This document shows, in pieces, positions 1-50,665 of a stretch of DNA of 64,000 nt. The notes below the pieces were generated by a model, which saw nothing but the letters and a program-made list of their open reading frames with translations, was not told where the DNA came from and did no database searches. The stretch's first letter is position 1. Each line of letters begins with the position of its first letter. The position numbers and the translations under genes were made by a program. Origin of the DNA: Thamnaconus septentrionalis (taxonomy: Eukaryota; Chordata; Actinopteri; Tetraodontiformes; Monacanthidae); assembly GCA_009823395.1 (NCBI GenBank), contig CM020512.1, positions 4,655,405 to 4,719,404 of the forward strand. Reading direction: 5' to 3'.

Positions 1-240
1 TGATGTTGTCACTACTGGCTACACACTGATCATGTCCTGAAATGTCAATGTCCTGGGAAAAAAAATCCAACGTAAAAAAAGGGGGTAAAAAAAGAAGAAG
101 AAAAAAGAGAAAAAAAGAATCCTTAACGGTGATTAAAAACCGGATCGAAGACGAATTCTCAGACAATCCATTTGGCCTTTTCTGTTCTTCTGTAGCAACT
201 GAGGAGAAAAGCTCCCAGGTCCTGCACCTCCTGCGGCTGG
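1..240 (-). other. rere 3' UTR / 3' flank
   Basis: The stop codon of the left exon copy is at 241-243, so this stretch follows it in the transcript. It is A-rich on the plus strand (U-rich in the mRNA). I see no clear AATAAA signal on the minus strand, so the polyadenylation site is probably left of the window. Bases 157-240 are repeated at 3718-3801; bases 1-156 are unique. Confidence 0.6.
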
Positions 241-39241
<39,001 letters not shown>

Positions 39242-42200
39242 TCACTCTAAGACAAACAGACATTATGCTGTTTGGTTTTACGCCGTGGCGAACTGGCCTC
39301 TTTGGCAAACAGCGGGGCTGCGCAGATGCACTGTTTATGACTCACACAGGCCGACGCCAGCACGCACACAGAGAGGCCGAGTCAATTAAAAAGGGATTGC
39401 AGAGCATTTAGAGCCTTAATAAAGTAAACAGTGGGATGTCTGCCATGGAGAGAGAGAGAGAGAGAGAGAGGGAGGGAGAGAGGGGAGGAGAGCCGTGAGA
39501 GGCTGAAGCCTCACCCCCCCTCCCCTGCCCCTCCCCTCCCGCTGATCAATCCACTTTTACCTTGATGAAAACATTCAGCACGGTTTTAACACACCGTCGG
39601 AGCTTTTAAAGTCGCCTCTTTCTGCACAAGCGCTTTCATGCCTTTATGATGCCACTTAACGCTCCTTAAGTGCTGCCACCCGCTGGCCCTTTTATTAAGT
39701 GCAACTCAGGAAAAGACGTGCAGTCCTCCGGAACGGCCGGCAAGTGGCAGCACTGAGGCGAGCAGAAGGCTGCGTGGACTCCATGGAAAATAAAGAGGGG
39801 GGGCGAAAGGCAGCGAGGGAAGAGGAGGTGAGAGGAGGTGGAGGGGAAAAACACAGAGGCCGGAGATGAAGCGAGGGATGAAAAGGGCACAGCAGTGTTT
39901 TCATTTCACGTTATAAAACATTTACTGTGGCTTCGTGCGAGACCAGCTGGACCCGGTCGGTGGTTTGAGCTGAGGCGTCCGATTGTGACACAAAACCCAC
40001 CGGCCCCGCGTGCGGCGCATCTTTCATCAGCAGGCGGCTACGCTAGGCCGCTAACCCAGTGAGAAACCTGCACCGCAGGCGGCTGACATCAGCCGTGCAG
40101 CCCGGGAGAGGCGCACACACCATGAGGGGAAAAAAAGAGGGGAAGAAGTCTGCAGTAATTAAAGACAGGCCGTCTCACTCCTGTTCTTTCCAGGATTAGG
40201 CGTGGTGCGTGTGTGTCTGTGTGTGTGTGCGAACATGAAGTCAGACTAAAGATATTTAAAGCCGTTGGAGTACATTGTTCTGTTATGTCATTGTGCAGCG
40301 GGCGCAGCCGAGCGAATCATCGCCTTCCTAAAACCTTCACTCCACCTCCCCCTCCTCACACCTCCCAGCCTCCCCCCTCATGAACCACTCCCCCCCGACT
40401 CCCCTCTACCACCTCCCCCACGTTCCTCTCCTTGTCGTTGGGTGCAACGACGTGGCTTCTCACTGGACTCAGAAGCCCACCGAGGCTGCTAAGCTAGGCC
40501 CGAGCACGAAGCCCTGCTAAGTGTTTGTGTGTGTGTGAAGAAATGTATGCAATGACGTAATGCTCCCCCGCAACCCCTACCCGACGCCCCCAGCAGTCAA
40601 CCTCTGGACAACGCTGTGTGGTGGGGGGGGAGAAATTGCTGCCTTCCAGACGCACAAGGCAGCAGAACGGCTAGTTTGCCGGCGCTCGTGCATAATTAAT
40701 GCTTCAAAGGAGGCTGTAATCGCTGCCGGCGCGCTACCTGAGCATCATTGTCTGCCGGGGGAGAAACACAGGGGAACACGGACGCCTGCGCGCGTCTTGT
40801 TTTACTTGTACACCGTCACGGCGGCTCCACTGCGTCATTGTTAAACGTCAGTGAACGCACCGTGAAAAAAAAGCAGCGACCGCTGCTTCGGCTATTGAGG
40901 CTAACGCTCGTCCCCAGAGCGGCTGTGGCTGTGGCTGTGGCTGCTGCTGCTGCTGCTGCTGCTGCCCTGAGCACATTGCTGTTTGCAGTGTTGAGCCCTC
41001 TCAGGCAAGAAGAAAAAAAGAGAGGCAGGCAGTGTGTGTGTGTGTGAGAGAGAGAGAGAGACAGTGCAACATATGGAGCATGTAGTGGGAGTGAAGCATA
41101 GCTTTCAATTATCACAATTCTATAAACACGCGGGTTGGAAAAATGAGTAGATAAGGCGGAGAGAAAATGAGGGGGGATGATAGACAGCTCAGACTCTGCT
41201 GCACAAACTAGTAGTTCCATTGTCTGGGATTCTTCCCCCCCCCCCTCCTTTTAAATACATCCGTCGAGGCCGCAATAGAAAATAACAGGGAGGAGGAAAT
41301 GTAAGAGTGGAAGCCACAATGTTGAATTGATTAGAGACATTCCATCCACGCTGCTGAGCGGACACAATGTTGGCCATCTTTGTCCTACCGGGGCAAACAC
41401 GGCTTGGTCTGGCCCGGCCCGGCCCGGCCTGGCCTGGCGCCCCCCCCCAGCTGGGGCCAGGACCCTGGGAATGAAGCCCAGTGGGGAGAGGCCAAAAGAC
41501 TTACTAACCCACTACTGAGTGAGAGAAATGAGACAGGGGACAAGAAGGGAGGGCAGGAAAGGAAAGGAGAGAGCAACAAGGAGGCAGGGTTGAAGGAGAT
41601 AAAGGCGAGGAATGAGGAGGGAGGAGAGAGGAGGAGGGGGGGGGGGGATTAAGGTGGGAGGAGCGAGACCCTCTCATTTCCTCAGACTTGAAATTACAAC
41701 CGTCCTCCTCCTGCTGCTGCTGATCTCCACGAGCCACCGCGGCTACAAGGCCACTGCTTTATTCCTTGAGCAGATATAAATCTGAGAGTCATGCTTTGGG
41801 GCCAAGTGCAATGATCCCCCGCCTCCTCCCCCCACCTTCCCCTCCCCCGGCTCAGCCCGGCCTCTGGCATTCTTCGACCACCTCGGACCAACCAGGCTCG
41901 AGTTCTTTTCAAAAAGGTTGTAAACCGGAGAGAGAGTGTTGCTATCGAGGAAATGAAAAAGGGAAAAAGGGAGAGTAAAACCAGCAGCAACGCTCTGATT
42001 GTCACGAGAGACGGAGTCACGTGAGTCTCGTTCCTTTGTGCGTTTTGCATGTGTGCGCAGTCAACTCGGGGCCAGGGGGCCCCCCGTGCACGGCTACACC
42101 ACTACAAAGACTTGCGAGGAGTTGGGTGAGGGGGGGTGGCAGGACGGATTTTCCCATTAAGAGGAGAGGAGGGCTCCTTGAACACGGTTCCAGAGAGACA

Positions 42201-42994
42201 CCAGCCGCCGTCTGAGTGGCGTTCCAGGAGAAGACGGAGGAGTCACCGCGCCAAAATCAATAAACTGCTGCAGAGACAAGAGAAACAAACGACTCGGTTC
42301 TGCCACATCCGCAGCGGCCGGCCCAACATGGCCGCCGCCGTTGTTCCGACCTGCAAGCCCCGCCCCCAGCTGAGCCCCCCCTGCCAACTCCCCCTCCCTC
42401 ACTGCAACACCAAGAGGTCGGCTCTTAAACGGAACCAGAGGCTCCGTCTCGTTCGCTGACAGGAAACCTCTGTTTATTTTCTCCCGCTTTTCAAACGCTC
42501 GCCCGTCTCTTCTGCCCCCCCACCACCACCACCACCACCAGCCTCCCCCTGGTGACATCAGCAGCCAGGATCTATGACTTCCTGCAGAAGGTGGCGGTCA
42601 GGGGCAAGAAAGGAAGGAAGGAAGAGAGAGAGAGAGAGAGAGACCCCCACCACCACCAGCACCAGCACATAGATAGAGCAGACTGCGAGAGGAGGGAGGG
42701 AGGGGGGAGGAAGGGGGGAGGTCAAACGGGCAAGAGCGGCGGCGGCTCAGCGTTAGCCAGGAATGTCAAGCAGTTAAGCTAGGCGGGCGAACAGCTCAGT
42801 TAGCTAACACCCCAGGGGAAAGGGAGGGGATGGGAGGGGGAGGAGGGGGGGAGGGAGGCTCCGGTGTGGGAGATCAGGGCAGGGCCACAGCACCAGGGGG
42901 GAGGGTGACATTGACAGACAAGAGGCTCAAAGGCGACACGGAGAGGTGGATTGTGGGAGCGTTCGTTGCACCCGTTGTGGTCGTCTGCCACGAG

Positions 42995-42995
<1 letters not shown>

Positions 42996-43034
<39 letters not shown>
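42996..43034. repeat. (GA)n microsatellite
   Basis: About 19 GA units. Confidence 0.97.
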
Positions 43035-43037
<3 letters not shown>

Positions 43038-43536
43038 AGAAGAACAAAGGCTGATTGTGGCATTTGGAGGCGGAGATGAGATCTGGGAGGACTAATCTGC
43101 CGCTCCGACATGATAAGATTAGAGCCGGGAAGGCAGGAAGCGCTGGCTGGGAAGCTCACACATACGCTGCCTCAAACACACACACACACACGCAGGCGCA
43201 GGCAGACACACAAACACACACAGACACGCACAGATCTAAGAAAGATGATGGATTTGATGGGAAGGGTTTCCCACTCCGGCTTCCTCTCTTATTTTCTGCC
43301 GCACTCTCTGAGACAGAGATATATCTGCCAGCAGACCAGCACTCAATAAGCACTTCCATCTGGACAATAACAACGACAACAACACACACAAGCACGAGCG
43401 AACGAACGAGAGCGAGCAGACCTGCGTGTGTGTGTGTGTGTGTGAAACGCTGGCGAGGTAACAAGGAATCTGCTGCTCGCGACATCTGAGTGACTGACAA
43501 AGACGGAAGGGGAAGGGAAGGAGAAATGCCCACAAT

Positions 43537-43568
<32 letters not shown>
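43537..43568. repeat. (CA)n microsatellite
   Basis: About 16 CA units. Confidence 0.97.
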
Positions 43569-43569
<1 letters not shown>

Positions 43570-43885
43570 TAACAGGCTTTCAAGGATTAGCAGCACTATT
43601 CTTCTGGCGGGCCCCGCAGTGCAGAGGTGCATGCTGGGACTCTGAGGTAAGAAAAAGCACCTCTAAATCAGGCTGTCAGATCCGCCAGCGACAAGGTTTC
43701 CTCCCTCCCACCCTCCTTATCGCACTCAACTAGTCGGGGGGGGGGGGAGAAAAAAGAGGAAGGTTGACTTGCTGCTCAAGCTTCCTACTTCACATTTTAT
43801 ATCACTAATCAAAGGCTTATTACAACTCTGAGGAGAGGGAGGGGGGACCCAGCTGTGGCGGTGCAGCCGCGGGCAGGCGACCTCT

Positions 43886-43887
<2 letters not shown>

Positions 43888-43919
<32 letters not shown>
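43888..43919. repeat. (CT)n microsatellite
   Basis: About 16 CT units. Confidence 0.97.
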
Positions 43920-43922
<3 letters not shown>

Positions 43923-44119
43923 ACCTGCTTGGATATTAAAGTGGCGGCGGGCGCTCTGAGCGCGCTGCGTCCATCTGTCGGCGCCAGCCGGCTTCACATT
44001 GCAGCGGATGAGCCGCCGCCGCCACCCGCCGCAACTGGCTCGCTAGATTTGCTCTTTTGGCCGCGCGTCGCCGAGCGTTTATTAGCGGCGCAGACGTCTG
44101 CGGCCGCCAGGATTTAGAC

Positions 44120-44567
44120 TAGAGCTGCAACGATTAGTCGCCGTAATCGATTACATCAACAACGTAAATTTGTCTGTCAATGCTAGCGTTTTTACTGAAT
44201 TGCAACATAGTTTCACGTATCACTTATCAAACGTGTTTTTTAGGGCGTATTTAAGTTGTACAAAAGCTGTTCAAGGTATTTAACTTCAACCTTTAAATCG
44301 TGAATTAATACACCTATCATATTTTATGTTGGAAAATAAAACAACTATGTCACAGATAAATGATTTGTTTGAAATATTTCAAAATAAAAGTACAACAGTA
44401 TAACACAGATGTGAAGATTTATCTTAGTTTAAACTAAGTTAGGTTTAAACAGAAGTCCAAAATAGGTGGTGAGAATAAAGGAGATAATCGTGACTAATCG
44501 ACTTATCAAAAAAAAAAATAACCGATAGATTAATGGACAACAAAAACAATCGTTAGTTGCAGCCCTA
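44120..44567. mobile_element. hAT-like element, GCTGCAACGATTAGTCG family
   Basis: The left end TAGAGCTGCAACGATTAGTC is matched at the right end by CAATCGTTAGTTGCAGCCCTA (inverted). Such ends, with TAATCGA motifs inside, are common in teleost hAT elements. It is 448 bases long, with no transposase. A convincing 8-base target duplication is not evident. Confidence 0.8.
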
Positions 44568-46290
44568 ATTCACACCTCCCCCCCGACTCCCCTGTTCTTG
44601 GACTCTTACGTCACGCAAAATTCACACAAGCAACGTTTCATCAGGCCGATGGACGGCTGAAATCCTCCGAACGCACATCTAGAGGAGCGTATTGCTGCCA
44701 TACTAACAAAAAAAGGTCTCAGTATCACACATTAGGTGATACTGTTACATTTTTAAGTGCTAATTTTCCACATTATTACATGAGACAATCACATCGTTAC
44801 CTTGTTCCCCCGAGACTGCGCGTTCATTTGCACGTTTACTTCATTACAAAGAAGAGATTAAAACAATGCTCATGATGACACTTAGTCTGCTTGTTCCAGA
44901 AAGCCCTGTTTTTAAACCTGCCGTTCAGCTAAATGGTTCCTCTGTGGTGCGAGAAGACACGCGATGCCTCCCAGGTGAGTGACACCAACCCCCAGCCAGG
45001 TGCTGCTCCCCCCCCCCCCCCCATCCCCACTCCCTCCGAGACCGCCTTGTTGTTCTCCGCTTTCACATGTCAAACAAAGCCAAGACCAAACATTCCCCCC
45101 CCCCTGGTTTCCACAGGAGGCTGTAAAGCAGAGGTTGAATGTGCTGCTGAGAATTTGATTTGTTTGTTTTTGATAACCAGTCGGAGGCGCCTGGGATGAA
45201 GAATAAAGATCTGGAAATGAGTTTGACGCTTCCAGAGTGTTCAGTGGAAGTGGGTTAGGTAGGGGGCGCCACTGGGCTGTCACGCCGCTCTATCACAGGC
45301 TCTTTGTTCCAAATAGAGAATCACAGGAGCAACAGACGACTCCCACATCCTGGTGGTCCGACCTGGTGCTAGACTTCTTCTTTTCCACGAGACGGAAGAA
45401 AGAAAGTTAGCGGCCTTTGATTCTCCGACCTCTGACGACCTTTGACCTTCTGTGCCTCCAAACATGTCCCGGCAAAAACAAACAAACGCAAAAAACGGAA
45501 ACAGAGACATTAAAACCCCGGCGTTCCTTTTTTCTTTTTTTCCTCTTTGGACACAGCGCTGGCGCAGGCATATGGCGAACCCTGCCCCTCCCCCACCTCG
45601 CCTGATTGCTTCCATGAGACCAGCCCGGCTCAGGCCAACCTAAACATTTTCCTTCGCTTCCAACCTACTTCGGCCGCCGCCAAGAAACTAAACACGAGCT
45701 GAGTAGCGTGAGGCGGCTAGCGCGGCGGCGTTGGTCGGTCGAAAGGCGAGCGAAAGAGCGAGAGGGAGCGAGAGGGAGAGGATACAAAGAACACATTCAC
45801 AAACGATGATCATTATCTGCCGACCACAGGCAGAGCGCTGGGGACCTGCTCACCGATTTGGGCTGCGAAGAAACAACACAGGCGCTGCTTCTGGTTTTTA
45901 TTTGTTGTTTTTATTTCCCTCCTCCTCCTCTCTCCCTTTTTCTTTCTCTCCCCCCGAGCAGCGAGCAGAAATCCCCGCAGCGACAAGCAGAGCAGAGCAG
46001 AGCAGAGCGGAGCGGAGCGCCGGCTAGAATGCAGATCCGAGTGAGACTTCAAAAAAAAAGAAGAAGAAGAGAAGTAGTGGGCTGTGCGAGGACAGATGGA
46101 GGCGGTTAAGAGAGCTCATATCGGGGGTTTTCAGATCATAATGCCGACTTTATTTCCCGAGCTCTCGCTCTGCGCCCGACACACAGTCACAGCCTGCCAG
46201 AAAACATTGTCATTGCAGCCTCTAGCCTTTCATTTAGCCGCTTCAAAGCTGTCTCACTCTGATACCTGGCCTTCTCCATGCCCGTGCGCC

Positions 46291-46292
<2 letters not shown>

Positions 46293-46350
<58 letters not shown>
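46293..46350. repeat. (TG)n(AG)n microsatellite
   Basis: About 23 TG units followed by a short AG run. Confidence 0.96.
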
Positions 46351-46754
46351 TAGCCGGGGATGTTCTCTTGAGAGCAGAGGCTTGTCTGGTCTCAAGGTAA
46401 TACCTATGAGTCAGGATTCAGCGTTAGAGACACACACACACACACACACACACAGATGGACAATCTCAGCTCTCACTCTGTGTGTGTGTGTGTGTGTGCG
46501 TGCGTGCATTGTGTTTCCCCCTTCCTTTCGGGGGCCGGCCATGCCGCCTTTGTGTGGCGCCGAGTGTTTAAGCGGCCGTGGCGTTTTGTTCCGAGCGCCG
46601 CCCGCCTGTGATCCATTGTGTTAGCGCGCCTTGTTAGCGTAGCCCGGCGAGCTAATGAGACGTCTCACTAATAGTGAGTGGACGTGGACACTGGAGGGGG
46701 AGGACTGCTGACTGACTGGGGGCAGCTTTGCACAGAGGATATGAATATCAGCCG

Positions 46755-46756
<2 letters not shown>

Positions 46757-46802
<46 letters not shown>
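46757..46802. repeat. (GT)n microsatellite
   Basis: About 23 GT units. Confidence 0.97.
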
Positions 46803-46803
<1 letters not shown>

Positions 46804-47699
46804 ATATTGGACGCCTGCCCAGCTCTATTCATGTGTGCGTGCATGTTGGGTGAGTGTTGTGGGCCTCCTGAGCCCTGCGCCGCCACGGGAGGCAGGAAAT
46901 GAGAAGGTTTGCTAGAAGCCAATACTGATCGATCCCCCTGCAAGGACGCCAGCACAAACACGTGCACGCAACGGTCTTTGTACGTGTGTGTAAGGGCTGG
47001 TGCCGTGCCATTTCAGATGAAGGCAAATAAGCAGCAAGGCGCTTGTGTGCGTGCGTGAATGTGTTTTTAGGCGATAAAACAGCTGTCGGGCCATTAGGGG
47101 GAAGTCTGTGGGGAGCGCCAGAGTGTTTGAGTGACAGATCGAGAGGGCGACACGGATACGGAGGAACTGGGAGGCTGGCGCACGTGTTGATGGGAGCGCC
47201 GAGCCAATACCAGCACGTCGACGATCCTTCGCAACGCGAACACGCACACGAGGCAATTTCTGCACGTACGCAGACACACAAATAAAATTAGTGGCGTTTT
47301 TCTCTCCGTGAGGACAAAGCCAAATGTTCTTTGACCGGACAAAGCGTACTTCAAATGTTCTTTTCAAACGGACCCAAACAACCTGCCCTGGATGCAAAGC
47401 TTAATACTATGCAATGACTACAAACTCATCAAAATAAATAAAGTGTCAAAATAAATAAAGTGTAAATAAAAATTGCATTCCTCTATTTTATTTGCAGCCT
47501 TCAATATAAATTTCGACAGTAACCTTTTTTCCACTGGCTAATAATACATTTAAAAATGAAATAACAACCAACCAATGAAGTCATGATAATATCCTTTAAT
47601 GAACATCCTGTCCTGATTCAGGCGCCAAAATATCAGCAGAGCATTCTGGGATTTGTAGTATTACAATGTAGTATTACAGCTCTAGTAGTGATCTTCTAT

Positions 47700-47770
47700 T
47701 GCCTCGTTCGGCAAATGTAATTACACTGCGGGCCAAATTTGAGTCCCCTGGCCAGAGTTTGACACCTACG
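47700..47770 (-). mobile_element. Partial hAT-like repeat end
   Basis: On the minus strand this reads GGTGTCAAACTCTGGCCAGG followed by GGACTCAAATTTGGCCCGC. That resembles the AGGGGTGTCAAACTC end of a common fish hAT element. The other end was not found, so this is a fragment. Confidence 0.45.
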
Positions 47771-48667
47771 GCGTACTGGAATGGGGGTGTGAGGACCTCT
47801 GAAGGCTCCCAAATGACAAATCCCACTTGGACTAGATTGGCTAGACTGTTATCTAGCTCGCAATTTATCTTCCCTGGACCTCCTTTGATTTTGAGAGCAA
47901 ACAGAAAAATCAGACCTTTTTTAAAATCTTGATGAGAAGTTCAATTGGCCGCGTTTATGGAATAAAATGCACATTTCCAGGAAATGCCGACACATATTTA
48001 CCGTCCTCATTGTTAGCTAGCACGTGCCTAAAAGGACCTCAAGCTAATTTTTTAATGCTAATAGGTAAATAAGAACCGCTCAATAGTGTGCAGCGCTTCA
48101 AACTCAGATTTATCCGTGTGTGTATGTGTGCATGCACACACACATGCACACACAAGGGCTCGGACGCCATCAAGCAGGAGCTGCAGCCTGCGGCCGTGTC
48201 ATTGTTTTATCTGGCCGCCGCGTCTCAAGATATCAATCTCTCCTCTTCCGTTCCCTCCCCTCCCCTCCCCCCCGTCCCCCGCCGTCTCAAGGTGACCTTG
48301 CCGATCCGTCAGTCTGTGTCCGTGACACGGGGCCCCGTATCGGCGATACATCATGTCGGCCGTGTAGCCGAGCAGATGCTGCGCAGGGGCGAACGGCGGG
48401 TGGTCCGTCGGCGGCTCCGCGCCGGCAACGTGTAAATAATCACATGCAAATTGCACGGAGTGTATGGCCGAGCGCGCATGCAAATGCCGCCTGTCGATCA
48501 GGTGTGTGTGTGTGTTTGTGTGTGTTCACGAAGAGGGGAGGCGTGGTGGTGGGGGGGGAATCACAGGCTGTTTGGCAAATACAGTGACAGCTCATAAAAT
48601 GAAAAGGTTACTTGCAGCAAAAGGGAGGAATGGGAGTTGAACACATGTGCAGACAGACAGACACAGA

Positions 48668-48673
<6 letters not shown>

Positions 48674-48732
<59 letters not shown>
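48674..48732. repeat. (CA)n microsatellite
   Basis: About 29 CA units. Confidence 0.97.
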
Positions 48733-48735
<3 letters not shown>

Positions 48736-48920
48736 GAGCGCTGGCAGGCCTCCCGCCGTGCTGCAACAAGAGATGTATTGTAGACACCACAGCTGCAATA
48801 ACAGGGCCGGCCCAGTGCTGCAAGGAGCTGCACTGCGTGACTCCGGCCCTCTGCGCCGTCAACAGCGGCCGCCGCCACTGCAACACGCTTACGGATCCGG
48901 TTTCCAACGGACAGACGGAC

Positions 48921-48944
48921 GGAGGGAGGGAGGGAGGGAGGGAA
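48921..48944. repeat. (GGGA)n microsatellite
   Basis: About six GGGA/GGAG units. Confidence 0.9.
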
Positions 48945-50261
48945 GGGGACGGACGCCTGTTGGACTGAGAGATAAGCGGCCGACGCACAGCTCGGAAAGG
49001 CTGCAGCCGTCTCCGTCGTCGCAAAGCAGGAAGCCAAAACACACTTGAGGAAATATTTGCGTGGAATTCGGTAGACGGCTATCAGCTGGATGTTGTCATG
49101 CATTCCTCCCACATGAGGAACTCAAGCCGAGGATTTGGTGTTTTTCCAGCCAGCGGTCGAGTGCGAGCGCAGTGTTTTGTCTTCTGTTCTTTTTGGATCA
49201 TTTGTTAATGTTGTGCAGGTGCCTCCTATTACCACAACACACACCAGGCTAATGAGGTATAAATGCTAATGATAAAGACAATGCCCGTGGAAAACGTACG
49301 TGTCATTAGCTGAGCAGGCGAGCGGGGAAGGGAACTAAAAGTAAATAATGAAAATAGGCAACGTCAGATGTTTTGTATTTTCCTTGCTTCCTTTTGAAAT
49401 CGAGAACGTGGAGCAGATCAATAAAGGAGCCTCTGCGACTCCTTCACGTTGGCTTTGATTTGATTTGACCCGCAGTGTCGTCCTCCTTTGGTAGTGACGC
49501 GCTCGAAAAAGCAAAAAAAAAAAATCAAAAGCAACAATCAATCACATCACGACAAGGAACAAAAACTCCTGCACATCACGTCTTCACTGCGTTTTGCTGC
49601 AGATTAACGACTGTATTACGACACAGTGATGCTGCCAGCGTGGTTTAAAAATTCATGAGAAGAATCTTTGTTAACTGGAAAAAGGGGAAAATTTCCGCCT
49701 GCTCTGGAACAGCAGGAATAATGTGTGTACACATAATCATAAAGTGACAAGAGGAGCAGCGGAGCTGTGGTGTCGCTGCCGTTCAAAGACAAGAGACAAT
49801 CGCTCCTCAGTGACGCCTCGTCAAGTCTGAGGCCCCCCAAAAAAACACTTATTAATAGACGTCACGCTGGATATTGGGTCCCAACAGACGACAAACGGCA
49901 CATCGGGATTTTCTCCTCATAAAATGCGCACGGCGACGCACAACTGCTCAATGTTCATGGAAAACATGAGGCCATGAGGAAGCTCGACATGTCAGAGAGC
50001 AGGCGCTTATCAGTTGCACACACGTGCACACGCGCGCACGTCGCAGCGCCTGCCGAGGCTGAGAGAATAAGTGAGACAAAGAGGCCGAATGGCGCGCGCA
50101 CGAACACCAGAACCGCCGCTCTCTGCAACCATAGCACATCAAAGCCTTCTCCACCCATTTATCTGTGTGTGTGTGTGTGTGTGTGTCTGTAAATCAAAAG
50201 ACATGCACACATGCAAACAGATGCACACAAACAAGCTCAGACTGCATTAGCTTTGTGCGGC

Positions 50262-50292
<31 letters not shown>

Positions 50293-50312
50293 CAGCAGCA
50301 GCAGCAGCAGCA
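50262..50312. repeat. (GCA)n trinucleotide repeat
   Basis: About 16 GCA units with one interruption (CACAGCA). It is intronic, not in a coding frame of rere. Confidence 0.96.
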
Positions 50313-50398
50313 TCCAGAGCCGCCTGAGCGAGAGCAGGTAGAGGATTTCTGCTGCAGACGGAGGAATTATTAACCTGAGCTCCTCTATCGTCTGTCAG

Positions 50399-50665
50399 AG
50401 AGGAGAGAGAGAGAGAGAGAGGAGAGAGAGAGGGAGATAGGGAGCGAGGGAGAGAGAGGGAGGGAGTTAGAGAGGAAAGGAAGGAGGGAAAGAAGGAAGC
50501 AAGGACAGAAGGAAGGAGGGAAGGGAGGGAGGTAGGAAGAAAGAAAATAATGAAGGGAAGAAGGGAAGAAGGAAGGAAAGATGGAGGGAATGAAGGAAGG
50601 AAGGAAGGAGAGAAGCAATTACGAAGGACAGAAAGAAGGAATTTTAGAAGGAAGGAAGGAAAGAG
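50399..50665. repeat. Polypurine (GA/GGAA)n tract
   Basis: About 265 bases of almost pure purine on the plus strand: GA repeats, then GGGA and GGAA/GAAGGAAG repeats, with few pyrimidines. Such tracts can form triplex DNA. Confidence 0.95.

Larger units (their letters stand above)
44568..50198 (-). other. Presumed 5' intron of rere, segment 2
   Basis: No exon recognised. It contains several TG/AC microsatellites (listed), GC-rich patches near 45.65-45.75 and 48.28-48.43 kb, C-runs at 45009-45023 and 45096-45105, and a GCGGGCCAAATTTG / AGTTTGACACC fragment of a hAT-like repeat at about 47.70-47.77 kb. The stretch 46.8-47.4 kb shows nothing I can name. Confidence 0.6.

Noticed and set aside
48088..48587. 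Overlapping plus-strand ORFs containing IKQELQPAA and GC-rich tails
   Set aside because: The motif is short and lies in a CpG patch with a CA repeat. No splice sites or family match; possibly noncoding conserved sequence.
50385..50618. 77-residue minus-strand ORF of Ser/Leu/Phe
   Set aside because: It is the pyrimidine strand of the GA-rich tract; low complexity only.
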